The notes: generated by a model from the sequence alone, not told the origin. A DNA stretch of 64,000 nucleotides from Brachycybe producta (GCA_036925085.1 JAUPFP010000017.1:3554460-3618459), one strand, 5' to 3'; counted from the stretch's first letter, positions 45,251-56,149 are shown. A program made the numbers and translations.

Positions 45251-45424
45251 GAAAGATAGCAACTCTCTGAAAGCACATGCACAATTTTATCTATGTTTTT
45301 CAGAGAGTTCAACTTCTGTCTCTTCTCTATTCTGTTCCCAAAGTATAAATCACATCCTGGTTCCGGAATCAGCAGATGGATACCCATCAACACAAAAAAG
45401 AGTGGATTTCGAAAATCACAGTTT

Positions 45425-45505
45425 CTCCAAACTCTAAAAACTATCAAACATTACCTTGATCCCCTCAAGGAACAATGTTATTGTTGGGATAAATTGCAAC
45501 GCTGT
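45425..45505 (+). pseudogene. Gypsy integrase scrap
   Basis: About 25 codons encode HYLDPLKEQCYCWDKL, close to YLDPLKEQRDWWDKL of the Gyp-A integrase. Nothing else of pol is nearby. Confidence 0.6.
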
Positions 45506-45710
45506 CATTAACATGTACCCCAAAGTGATTGGGACAAACTTCTTTGTAAATGGGACAACATCTACTGGCAATGGACAACTTGGGACAACACTTTAAATTT
45601 TTTGGACAGCTTTTATTTTTGAGAAAAGTTGCATACAAAAATTGGGGTACACCTTAATGCCATACCCCAAAGTGTTTGGGACAATTAAAACAACACCTGA
45701 AATAGAATAT
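45506..45710. repeat. Sat157-related repeat, left of Gyp-B
   Basis: It matches the reverse of 9400-9600. Its right edge is the Gyp-B insertion point and it continues at 52368. Confidence 0.7.
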
Positions 45711-46610
45711 TGTAACGAACCACATTCAGGGGTCTAATAGAATTATCAAAAAGTATCGTAGCGCTCTTTTGGGCGATCGGAAAGTGGTTGGCTAGGCCAC
45801 TAATTCTATTATGGTTCGGGAGGAAGGGAACAAATTAGTCCCATACGTTTCCTCACAAGTTCCTCTTTCAAGAACCTTTACAGTTTTAAGGATCTTTTGT
45901 TGTCTGCTACTCCCCGGGCTTTCGCCCGTAAAAAGCTGGTTGATCGTGCTGTCTTCAGAAGTCTCATCTAGTGCTGGAGAGCCAGGTTTATACCTGGGTT
46001 GACAGTGCTAGATGACAAAATGTTGAAGTCCTTCGTTTTGTTTTTAAAAGATAAAAATAACTTCAACAACTCTTTAACTATAATTTCCAGTTTATTTACA
46101 TCTCATCATCTCTAGGCAAATTTGGGCATAATGTCTGTGTAAAAAATTGCTTTCAAGACTGCTTTCAAGACTGCTTAATTTACACAAAAATACGTGGTTA
46201 TTTATACCCAAAAAGAGGATACTGAGAACACTTTCTCAGTATTCTCTGATTGGGCAAAATCAAACTTAAAAACCAAACTGGCCAATCAATGTGATTGACC
46301 AGTGGTCACTAAAATATAGAAAAGTGATTCATCGTAATCAAAACAAAATTACAAAAGAAAGTTTTTCACCCCATAGACCCAATGCTGAGGCTTATCAAGT
46401 CGATCTCTTTGTATTAAGGGGTGGGACTGGGAGGAAAAAGGGACCCAAGACCCAAGACAGGATATTGGCATCGTCATCAGCTGATGGAACTGGGTCAATC
46501 CTCTGTACGTGAGTACAGAGGGTTGACAAAGTTCCAGGCCAATCCAAAAATAACCAAACGATCCACAAAAAACTAAGTGAGCCAGGATCGCTCCTGGATG
46601 TATCGTTTCA
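45711..46610 (-). repeat. Gyp-B 3' LTR
   Basis: 900 bp, same ends as the right LTR. Hairpin CGGGC-TTTC-GCCCG at 45915-45928, and CCAGGT/ACCTGG near 45984-45999. A G-rich polypurine tract follows at its sense-upstream edge. Confidence 0.9.
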
Positions 46611-47258
46611 CCCCCCAACTAAGATGGAAGTTCACCCTGAACTTACGTCAAATAACTTAGGGGACCTTGATAAGCCACCGCAAAAAGGCTGTTGCACAAC
46701 TCCCAAAAACACAATACAGTATCACAATTTGCATATAAAAGACACGATAAAAATTTTCGAATCTGAAAATCACAATAAAAAATCACAGGTTTCCATCCGA
46801 CTTGATCACAGGAGGATTTTTCGATTAAAACCCCCAACCCTTAAATTTCCGTTTTACTTAATTACTACTTTAATTTATTCGACTAGAATATTCCACCCAA
46901 AATTTGTAATTAACCTCAGTATTTCTCATAAAACAATAAAAACTCCTCCAAAAATAAAACAAGTTAAATAAAACTTCTTTAAAATAATTATTTAGAAACC
47001 AATGACCCCTTTCCCACAATCGTGACTTAGACACTTTAAAGAGAAATAATTTGGACTTAAATTTCAATCCCTTTTTCCCAACAAATTTAAAACTAAAAAT
47101 ACCCAAGTTAAAAATCTTTTTTAACCCCAAGAAACGAAAATTAAAAATATTTATCAATAAATTAAATGATACGCTTCCTCGCTGCATCCCGTTCCTCTGG
47201 TTTCTTCGGTGTGGGTCGGAACTGGTCCACGTCGATCCATTGTCGTTCCTGGTCGTTT
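46611..47258 (-). other. Gyp-B 3' untranslated region
   Basis: AT-rich, with no convincing frame; small frames on both strands are Lys/Phe-rich by composition. Confidence 0.5.
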
Positions 47259-49934
47259 CTAATGATCCGGTTCCAGATGGCCCTGTTGGTCCCTGGCTCC
47301 TGGTTCTGCCTCCGTCGTCAAGATGTTCAGGTCTTCCAGCATACGCAGCGGGACGACTTGAGACCGTGGGATTGCTCCCAAAACGATGGACTCCATAAAG
47401 TCGAGCTGCTGTGTGGCCAGGTGAGCGTTTCCATCTTGCTCGGTCAATCGGTTGTGGATGACGTTCCTATGTCCTCTGCTGCTTGGAATCAAGGTGGCCA
47501 CCATCGACGAGATAACCACCTCCAGAATGCCGCACGTTGATTTATCCCATGGTTGTGGATATACCAGCTGAAGGGTCCCTGGCTCGGCGTTGTTGTGAAG
47601 GACAACGACGGGCCAGTGATCCAACACCTGGATGATCACCGCTGTCCATGGCCTGTCCAATCGCGGACGGATTCTGTCTTCCTTGATTCCATCGTTGCTG
47701 TGAAAGAAACCTAAATATCGAAATGAGTTTCTGCCCCAACGACGACCAAAAGATACCAAACCATTACGCAACAGCCGAAACTGTTGCCGGTTGGACAACT
47801 TCCCATCAGACATGTCCAGTGTTCCTTTCGGCCATTGTTGCGGGGGCGGCGGTGGTGAGACCTTCGGGATCGCTCCCGTGGCTGGTCCAGACGTTACTTT
47901 GCTGGGATGACCACGTTCTCCCTCGAAGATCGCGTCTCATCGCTGCCTCCTCCTCTCTGTGGCGCCTTGTCCTTTCCGGGGTTGTCCCGGGATGTGAGGA
48001 TGACGACCTGAATGGCTTCTGGATGTCTCAATCCTTAACTGCTCGTATCTCGTTTCCCTTCTTGTTTCCTCATGAGGTCGGCTCCTGACGATATCTGGCT
48101 GGCATCTGGGATCCGTAGGCCTCTCACTGACAAATTTATCTCGCTGGACCCTAGCGGGATTGCTCGCCGCAGGCGGGCGAACTTCTCTAGCAGGGGCCAC
48201 AACTCTCGAAGAAATGGAGACCTTCTCCATTGCTGTGGGTAGGTTAAGGGGTTTATTAGGCCGGTGAACATACCCACGGACGATTGGCTGGTCCACGGTG
48301 ACCCAGCTGTTGGATGGAGAGACCTCCCTTGACGATTTCATTTTCGTTAACGTCTCTCCTACCTCCGGAACTCTTATCGGAGATTGCCCTCGAGCTGCCA
48401 ATTCTCGATTCTGGCCATCGACCCATTCTTTCATGGCCAGTTTGTCCGCATTTCTTTCGCCTTTCGTTCGGCCGCTTCTTCTGGATCCTCCCATCTCTGC
48501 AGGCAGACATCCATCCAAGAGACTACCCGGAGGAGTATCCATCTCCTCAGGGGGTCTTGGGAACTGCAACTTAGGATCTCTTGCTGGCCCTTCGTAAATA
48601 ATCTCCGGCTCGGGATTGATGTCCCTACGATGCCCCGGAGGAGAGTGGATTAGTGGTACAAAGTTAGCTTGCTCACCCTCTGGCGTTTTCCGTTTCTTCG
48701 TTTTCGAAAATTCCACTGCTTGTTTCTTCACAGGAGACGAAGGCACGGCATAGCTGCAGGGAGGGGTCCCTGCAGCATTGGCGTCGTCGTCCTCTTCTCC
48801 AAACAGAAGTTTCAACCACTCCGGCGTCATTTCGCCGGTATCCATTTTTGCCGTTTCTACATCTAATTCAGACGTTAATTCATCTTTTAAGATGGTTTTA
48901 ACGCTGGATTTCTTTTTCCCCACTCCTGACCGATGTTTTCTATCATCTATTCCAGGTCCTACACGTGTTCGCACACGGGGGGCTGTAGATGTCTCTTTCT
49001 TGGAGACATTTTTGGCCATCCCATGTGTTTTCTCTCTTTCCTTTTTCCCTGAAGTTTCTTCCGAAATTTCACTAGATTGTTTGTCGTCAGTGATTTCAGT
49101 TAGGTCTTCTTTACTCCCATCTTCATGAGGATTATTTTGGTCAATCCTGACTGATTTTAGTCCTCTCCTTCGAAGATTCACGGTTTCTTCTTGAAACTCT
49201 TTTCTCCCAGTGGTGGTTACTCCAAATTTCACTGTCACAGGTTTCCCAATTTTCACAGGGGTGGTTACTCCAGATTTCGCCACCACCTGATTCTTTTCCA
49301 CAGGGATGGGTACTCCAAATTTCGCCATCACCTGATCATTTTCCACAGGGATGGGTACTCCAAATTTCACCATCACCTGATCATTTTCCACAGGGATGGG
49401 TACTCCAAATTTTGCCATCACCTGATCATTTTCCACAGGGATGGGTACTCCAAATTTCGCCATCACCTGATCATTTTCCACAGGTGAAGTTACTCCGAAT
49501 TTCGCTTCAACCTGCACTTTCTTCACCATGGGTTTAACCTCGAAGTCCATCTTGGTTTCCCCACTTTGCAGTGGTTTCTTTAGTTGACCTTCCCCTTGGA
49601 GGGTACGACTTTGGATTCCAACTGCAACTCTCCCAGATGTCAGCCTTGTTGATTCTTCTTGTTCTGCTGTGCCCCAACTCCTTTGTATCATTGCTTCCGC
49701 CATATGTCGATCATCTTGGCACAGGGCTGTGGATTTTTCGGACGTCTCTAGCTGTCGTTTCCATTGACACAGACCTTTGGACTCCGCCTTGTTTCCTCCC
49801 TGTCGGACCTTGACGCACATAACCCTTGGTTGCTCAGAAATTTTCTCTTGTTGATCAGCAGCCTGAACCTCTTGAAGACTCTCCAAAATGACATTGTTTT
49901 CTTCTTCCTTATTCACAACTACTTCGGGCATCAC
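47259..49934 (-). pseudogene. Gyp-B accessory gene (about 890 codons, one in-frame TGA)
   Basis: The frame runs from Met at 49934 to 47937, meets a single TGA at 47937-47939, and stays open in the same frame to 47259. The product starts with Glu/Gln-rich sequence, then a 15-residue repeat (VENDQVMAKFGVPIP) five or six times, then a long charged and Pro-rich part (AMKEWVDGQNRELAARG). After the TGA come SPPPPPQQ and a compact C-terminal region with RYLGFF, WPVVVLHNNAEPGTLQL and HLATQQLDFMESIVL. This region parallels the C-terminus of the Gyp-A accessory product. It begins about 20 bases after gag. No known family recognised, no membrane segment. Function unknown; its retention without pol suggests a role in cis or with Gag. 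Confidence 0.6.
49210..49500. repeat. 45-bp coding tandem repeat
   Basis: The anchor CACAGGGATGGGTACTCC recurs at 49299, 49344, 49389 and 49434, exactly 45 bases apart, with diverged units at both ends. It keeps the reading frame of the accessory gene. Confidence 0.85.
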
Positions 49935-49957
49935 TACTTTGGGGCTGAGTGGCGCCC

Positions 49958-51363
49958 TTAGCAGTTTAAAGCCTCTTCTGTTAGATTTTCCTCATGAAAA
50001 TAGTGTGTCACTCCATTGATATCGACAGGCACCATTCTCATGCCATTCGGCAGGACGTGAGTTTCATAAACCTCAACAGTATTTGAGAACTTCGTTGCCA
50101 TCGTTGCCAACGGTTCATCGATCCTGCTTACAGTGGTCGATGTTGCCGTTGGAATGTTCCTTTGTTCAGTCCTTGGTTTTCCGGGGTTTGGGCAAGCGCG
50201 GGCAATATGGCCTGCCTCCCCACATTGGTAACAGGTGAGCGGCCCTTGGTATTGATTTCGCCAAGGAGCTCTCTGCTTGCTTTGATGCTCATTTGTCTGT
50301 TTCGGTTCCTGGTCAGCCTTTTCAGGCGGGTTCGACATCTTGTCTTGTCCGCTTGAAGTTCTAGGTTGACTCTTGTTTTGGTTGACTTCCTTGATTCGGC
50401 TGGCTTACGCCCACTTTGGTTGTAGTCCCAGCCGATGTCTTATAAACCAACTCTTTCTCATCTACCAGTTCCCCTTCAGTCTGAGTACTGAAGCGCACAA
50501 ACTCATGGAAATGGTCTTTTGGTGCTCCATACAAATGTTTTCTTAGTGCTGGTAGCAGACTCTTTCGGAGCGTAGCTATCAGCAACGATTCATCGTCATG
50601 TGGATGAATCCTTCGATACATCTCGGAGTATTTTTCAGCATAGACCCTGAAAGTTTCATGGTCTTGCTGACGCCTTTCCACCAATTCTCGACTCATGCGG
50701 ACCTTCTGGTCAGGCAGGAGGAATTCAGCAATGATTCCCTCCTTCATGGCCGTCCACATAATCTCTTTTCCCTCATAAGCAGAGCGGAAGTGTGCGAGCC
50801 ATTTGATTGCACGCTTCCTCAAGAGCCCTGCGAAGTGCCTGCATCTCTGCAGGGAGTTCCAGTCGTGCGCCTTAGCGATGTCTTCAAATTCTTCTATGTA
50901 GAGGAACCGAGAATCCCTGCAGCGGATGTAACGAATTTCTCTCAGAGAATGGCGTAGGTGCCAGGTCCGGTGTCCATTTGGTAGTTTCATCCGGACCGGG
51001 CTTTCGCCCGGGTTCAATCGATTCCAATTCAGTGTTGATTGAGCCCGCTCTGCTCCGTTCGTCGCCCATAATCTGACGTACCAACTCATCTTGTTTCTCT
51101 TTAGACAGTTTCCCAATGATGTCGGCAATGGCGGCGTGTTCTGGCATCTTGCTTCCATCGTTGGACTGTACCTCAGGCTTGACAGCAACAGGAGTCGGTG
51201 GAAGTACATTAGTTTCATCGTTGGCCTCCTCCAGTTGAGTACGTTGCCTCTTCACGATCTTTTTCAACGTGGCAGTCTTCTTCTTTCGACGTCTTTCCTC
51301 CCTTAGTCTCTCGAGATCCCTCAAGTCCTTCAGTAGTTTCTGTAGACTGGTCATTTCTGACAT
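49958..51363 (-). pseudogene. gag: Gyp-B Gag, two frameshifts
   Basis: It starts at 51363 (MSEMTSLQKLLKDLRDLERL), with a basic coiled-coil-like N-terminus. After a shift near 50940, the capsid-like Gag domain follows (YIEEFEDIAKAHDW, RAIKWLAHFRSAYEG, ETFRVYAEKYSEMYRRIHP). After another shift near 50350 comes the nucleocapsid part with a canonical CCHC knuckle (CYQCGEAGHIARAC). It stops shortly before the accessory gene. The Gag is clearly diverged from Gyp-A Gag. Both shifts are small and may be recent. Confidence 0.85.
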
Positions 51364-51436
51364 CGATGTTTTCTCTATGCCGCGTGCTTTTCAACACGAT
51401 CTTTGTAGCTTATGGAGTAGCAAGGTATTCAACTAC

Positions 51437-51451
51437 CCGGCGCCTCCACCA
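51437..51451 (-). other. Gyp-B primer-binding site
   Basis: In sense, TGGTGGAGGCGCCGG starts four bases after the LTR, and is identical to that of Gyp-A over 15 bases. Confidence 0.65.
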
Positions 51452-51455
51452 AATT

Positions 51456-52367
51456 TGTAACGAACCACATTCAGGGGTCTAATAGAATTATCAAAAAGTA
51501 TCGTAGCGCTCTTTCGGGCGATCGGAAAGTGGTTGTCTAGGCCACTAATTCTATTATGGTTCGGGAGGAAAGGAACAAATTATTCCTATACGTTTCCTCA
51601 CAAGTTCCTCTTTCAAGAACCTTTACAGTTTTAAGGATCTTTTGTTGTCTGCTACTAACCGGGCTTTCACCCGTAAAAAGCTGGATGATCATGCTGTCTT
51701 CAGAAGTCTCATCTAGTGCTGGAGAGCCAGGTTTACACCTGGGTTGACAGTGCTAGATGACAAAATGTTGAAGTCCTTCGTTTTGTTTTTAAAAGATAAA
51801 AATAACTTCAACAACTCTTTAACTATAATTTCCAGTTTATTTACATCTCATTATCTCTAGACAAATTTGGGCATAATGTCTGTGTCCAAAATTGCTTTCA
51901 AGATTGCTTTCAAGACTGCTTAATTTACACAAAAATATGTGGTTATTTATACCCAAAAAGAGGATACTGAGAACACTTTCTCAGTATTCTCTGATTGGTC
52001 AAAATCAAACTTAAAAACCAAACTGGCCAATCTGGCCAACTGGCCAACCACTAGTCAAGTGGTCACTAAAATATAGAAAAGTGATTCATCGTAATCAAAA
52101 CAAAATTACAAAAGAAAGTTTTTCACCCCATAGACCCAATGCTGAGGCTTATCAAGTCGATCTCTTTGTATTAAGGGGTGGGACTGGGAGGAAAAAGGGA
52201 CCCAAGACCCAAGACAGGATATTGGCATCGTCATCAGCTGATGGAACTGGGTCAATTCTCTGTACGTGAGTACAGAGGGTTGACAAAGTTCCAACCCAAT
52301 CCAAAAATAACCAAATGATCCACAAAAAACTAAGCGAGCCAGGATCGCTCCTGGATGTATCGTTTCA
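51456..52367 (-). repeat. Gyp-B 5' LTR
   Basis: 912 bp. In sense: TATA (reverse of GGTTATTTATACCC near 51943), AATAAA-like signal, then hairpins. The loop-adjacent hairpin reads CGGGC-TTTC-ACCCG at 51660-51673; on the sense strand the changed pair is G-U, still paired. Confidence 0.9.
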
Positions 52368-53750
52368 ATATATAGCCAATGGACTGATTGGGACAAGTGA
52401 AATTTTTTTTTGGACAGGTTCCTTTTTTTGAGGAATATAAGTGTAAACATTTGGGGTATACCTTAATGCCATACCCCACATGAAGATATTTCTGTAACCA
52501 TTAATAGTAGAAGAATGGAACCTTTTTTATTGGCTTGTACTCTCAATGGACTGCAATGGACAGTTTTCAGTTTTGTTCGGACACCTCCGGTTCCGGAAAT
52601 ACAGTCGTTTGAAATACCATTAAGGTATACTCCAAGGTTATCCTAGAATGGAAACCGGAAATGGGACAAGTCTGAAACTTGATCCATTGGATTGTATTCT
52701 CAATGGACTGCAATGGACAGTTTTCAATTTTGTTCGGAGACCTCCGGTTCCGGAAATACAGTCGTTTGAAATACCATTAAGGTATACCCCAAGGTTATCC
52801 TAGAATGGAAACCAGAAATGGGACAAGTCTGAAACTTGTTCCATTGGGTTGTACTCTCAATGGACTGCAATGTACAGTTTTCAATTTTGTTCGAATACCT
52901 CCGGTTCCTAGAATACAGTCATTTGAACTACCATTAAGGTATACCCCTAGGTTATCCTAAAATTGAAACCGGAAATGGGACAAGTCTGAAACTTGTTCCA
53001 TTGGGTTGTACTCTCAATGGACTGCAATGTACAGTTTTTAATTTTGTTCGAATACCTCCGGTTCCTAGAATACAGTCATTTGAACTAACATTAAGGTATA
53101 CCCCTAGGTTATCCTAAAATTGAAACCGGAAATGGGACAAGTCTGAAACTTGTTCCATTGGGTTGTATTCTCAATGGACTGCAATGGACAGTTTTCAATT
53201 TTGTTCGGACACCTCCGGTTTCGGAAATACAGTCGTTTGAAATACCATTAAGGTATACCCAAAGGTTATCCTAGAATGGAAACCGGAAATGGGACAAGTC
53301 TGAAACTTGTTCCATTGCATTGTACTCTCAATAGACTGCAATGGACAGTTTTCAAGTTTGTTCGGACACCTCCGGTTCCGGAAATACCGTCGTTTGAAAT
53401 ACCATTAAGGTATACCCCAAGGTTATCCTAGAATGGAAACCGGAAATGGGACAAGTCTGAAACTTCTTCCATTGGATTGTACTCTCAATGGACTGCAATG
53501 GACAGTTTTCAATTTTGTTCGGACACCTCTGGTTCCGGAAATACTGTCGTTTGAAGTACCATTAAGGTATACCCCAAGGTTATCCTAGAATGGAAACCGG
53601 AAATGGGACAAATATGAAACTTGTTCCACTGGGTTGTACTCTCAATGGACTGCAATGGACAGTTTTCAATTTTGTTCGGACACCTCTGGTTCCGGAAATA
53701 CAGTCGTTTGAAATACCATTAAGGTATACCCCAAGGTTATCCTAGAATGG
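52368..53750 (+). repeat. Sat157 satellite array
   Basis: The anchor CAGTTTTCA recurs at 52561, 52718, 52875, 53032, 53189, 53346, 53503 and 53660, always 157 bases apart. Units carry GACACCTCCGGTTCCGGAAA and GGAAACCGGAAATGGGACAA. The first 110 bases are diverged and match 9230-9400 reversed. No frame is conserved. Confidence 0.95.
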
Positions 53751-54066
53751 GGGTTACAATGACAAATGACCTTTCTTGGAAAAAACACATTGATGGTGCT
53801 ACTGGGAAAACTCTACAAATAATTTGTTTTAGTCAAGGGACATTTTGCACCTGTGCAGCACAAGTTAAAACTATTGCCTATCAAGCATTGGTTCGGCCTC
53901 ATCTTGAGTATTGCTGCAGTGTATGGAGTCCTCACTCTGTCACACTCACTCACTCAGTTGAAATGGTTCAGTTTAAGGCAGCTAGGTTTGATTGTGGCAG
54001 GCACAAATTTACAGATAGTGTCACTGAGATGCGGTCAGTGCTACAATGGCATAGTTTGGCACATTG
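53751..54066 (+). mobile_element. LINE fragment, RT C-terminal segment
   Basis: Encodes GVTMTNDLSWKKHID, RPHLEYCCSVWSPHS and MVQFKAARFDCGRH, the C-terminal RT box of CR1/jockey-like LINEs, but a different subfamily from copies 1-3. It follows the last satellite unit directly and is cut by LTR-F. Confidence 0.75.
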
Positions 54067-54070
54067 CAGG

Positions 54071-54798
54071 TGCAACAACCCGACTTGGGTCCGCCACAAT
54101 ACCCCGGTAAAACTTCCACATCTTACCGGATCCTTGACTCCCTTGGGGACCGGGACCCAAATGCAGACTGCCCTCTTGTCTGTCCGGTCCCTGGGTGATG
54201 CCGGTCGAGTCACATTCCCCGAAGATTGACCGTTGCTTACCACCGAAACAACGAAGAACCCACGGTAGATCTCCGATAGATCCTACCATAGAACCGAACG
54301 CGAAGCACCGGCTGAAACGACGGATACAGGACAGTGATGGTCGGTGTATTCCCACCAGAACCCCCACCCTCCCCCAACCTCCCAGAAAATTATGACATGG
54401 ACACAGTGTGTAATAAAATAAAATGAAGATAATTTATTCATACAATTAATGAATAAGAAACACTCACTCTTAAAGAACAAATCTGGCTAATCCAGCCAGG
54501 AGAGAAAGTGACCAAAGCACACAAACACAACCAAATGAAGAACAAAGGAGCATGATGAATGGTGGCCATCTTGGCCACCTGCTGCACACAAACACATCCT
54601 CTGACTTCAAGGGTCAAACACACTGACCCTCCTTAATGGCTGCCTTGCCATATCCCCTGCCTTGCCATACCTCCAGGCTGCTCCCTATCTGGATTTTATG
54701 TCATCCGTCGGGCTGCCTACTATAGCAGCCTAGCAGACGACATCCAGATTTAGGATTGCTCCTTCTAATTAAAGAAGGAGCAAAACTGGCTCGTCACA
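54071..54798 (-). mobile_element. Solo LTR-F
   Basis: Plus-strand text TGCAACAACCCGAC to GGCTCGTCACA, 728 bp, with CAGG at both flanks (54067-54070 and 54799-54802), a 4-bp target duplication. Layout resembles LTR-A. A partial copy starts at 44745. Confidence 0.75.
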
Positions 54799-55459
54799 CA
54801 GGTTTGGGGGTAAACAACTTCTGCTTGTCTCTCCTTCCTCTCTGATGCACACCTTTGACTCATATCGAAGTGGCGGAGTGATACACTTAGGACCATGGTC
54901 ACTTGGATCTGGTTACACCTCGCAGGTGTACACAGGTCCAAGGTATAAAAGGACCGTGTTCCACTTTGTTCCTCGTCCTTGTCTTTGCTCTAAATTGTAT
55001 TACGTCGATTTTTATCCGTACCACATCATGGGCATGAGGATGCACCTTTAACATTCACAGTTCATCCTTGTAAACTTAGTAGTTTTCGTATAAAGATGAA
55101 TAAAAGCGTTATAATGGAAAACAGCATTGTCTCAATGTTTGGTAACTAATAACTTCTCTACAGAGGCTGGAGATACCATAAGGCAGGAGACATACGATCC
55201 TGAAGCAGCTACAGCATCTTCGGTTGGGTAACAACAATGGAGGATGCATATCAGCATCGACTGAGAGAAGGATGGCCACCATCCTTCTGCATAGATTTCA
55301 CCCCCATGCAGGAGGATGATCATAATCTATTTCCATCCAACTCTTTCTATAGCTTGAATCTTCTCCGTGCGGGCACTGCGTGATACAGAGAAGAAACGAG
55401 CTATAGAAATCATCATCTACAAGTTGGTAAAAATATAAGGTCGACGTCAAAAGTTCACA
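54799..55459 (+). mobile_element. LTR-D, plus orientation, first bases missing
   Basis: It begins within the LTR (GGTTTGGGGGTAAACAACT) and ends AAGTTCACA. TATA at 54944, AATAAA at about 55099, hairpin at 55349-55396. LTR-F was inserted at its left edge. Confidence 0.75.
54944..54950 (+). promoter_or_regulatory. TATA box of LTR-D
   Basis: GGTCCAAGGTATAAAAGG; the same phrase occurs in the other LTR-D copies (63180; reverse at 10398 and 38846). Confidence 0.65.
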
Positions 55460-55664
55460 ATATGATCCCGCCTACTGACTAGAATCAGAATGGTGAGTAC
55501 AAAAAAGTTATACTTGGCCAGTATGAATTTTGTAATGGTGTGTAGCTAGTTTATACTGGTTTCTTATTGGTCATACTGGAACTATAATGGTCTTTATTGG
55601 GATCGTCAATGGTCATACTGGTTATACTGGTGAATGCCAGTATAAGTACACCTGTATGAAAACT
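55460..55664. repeat. TACTGG-rich stretch
   Basis: Many scattered (CA)TACTGGT units on the plus strand, comparable with the TACACTGG run in LTR-C. No gene. Confidence 0.5.
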
Positions 55665-55743
55665 GAAAGTGGTTAAGATTAAATGATGAGGTTTTTTTAT
55701 TCTTCAAACAAAGAAACCTTCTCATTTAATCTTAACCACTTTC
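55665..55743. other. 30-bp near-perfect hairpin
   Basis: Arms 55665-55694 and 55714-55743 (GAAAGTGGTTAAGATTAAAT and its inverse) with two mismatches and a 19-base loop. It could be a MITE remnant. Confidence 0.65.
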
Positions 55744-56149
55744 TATGTTTAACAAAGATGATACAGAAAAACAAAACAAAAAGAAAATAATGATTTTATA
55801 TACAAAAAATTGGTACACAAAAGAAACTTTTGAAACAAAACTACTAACTGCAGCCGGCATATCCTTAGGCTATAGATTTCTTTTCAAAATCTAAAAGATT
55901 ATTATTATAATAATGAAAAAGTGAAATTCTCATTAAGTTAATGTTGTCCTCATTAATAATTTAGTCAAGAGATTCAATTAAAATGTGCCAGAAAAAAGGC
56001 AGTTGTAACAACATTGTTATTTGACAATATGAAAATTACACGCTCCAAAAATAGACCTCGCATCTTCCACCCAGATGCAGCTTTAAAATTTGTAAGGGCG
56101 CAGGAGAATAAATGTACGGAGACCCTTTTAGGACACATGATTACACGAC

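Larger units (their letters stand above)
45711..52367 (-). mobile_element. Gyp-B, LTR retrotransposon with gag and accessory gene but no pol
   Basis: LTRs at 45711-46610 and 51456-52367 start TGTAACGAACCAC and end ATGTATCGTTTCA. ATAT flanks both sides, and a related uninterrupted sequence at 9376-9410 shows the site before insertion. Internal sense order: primer-binding site, gag, accessory gene, about 600 bases of AT-rich 3' region, polypurine tract (AGTTGGGGGG) and LTR. No protease, RT, RNase H or integrase motif was found. The LTRs look much more alike than those of Gyp-A, so it is the younger insertion. Confidence 0.88.

Noticed and set aside
47166-47540. Plus-strand frame of 124 codons
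   Set aside because: Antisense of the accessory C-terminus, which is supported by similarity to Gyp-A.
48298-49487. Plus-strand frames opposite the Gyp-B accessory gene, including a Phe/His repeat frame
   Set aside because: Antisense of the 45-bp coding repeat; the minus frame is much longer and follows gag.
52368-53750. CRISPR-like array because of regular spacing
   Set aside because: The whole 157-bp unit is repeated, with no unique spacers, in a eukaryotic satellite setting.
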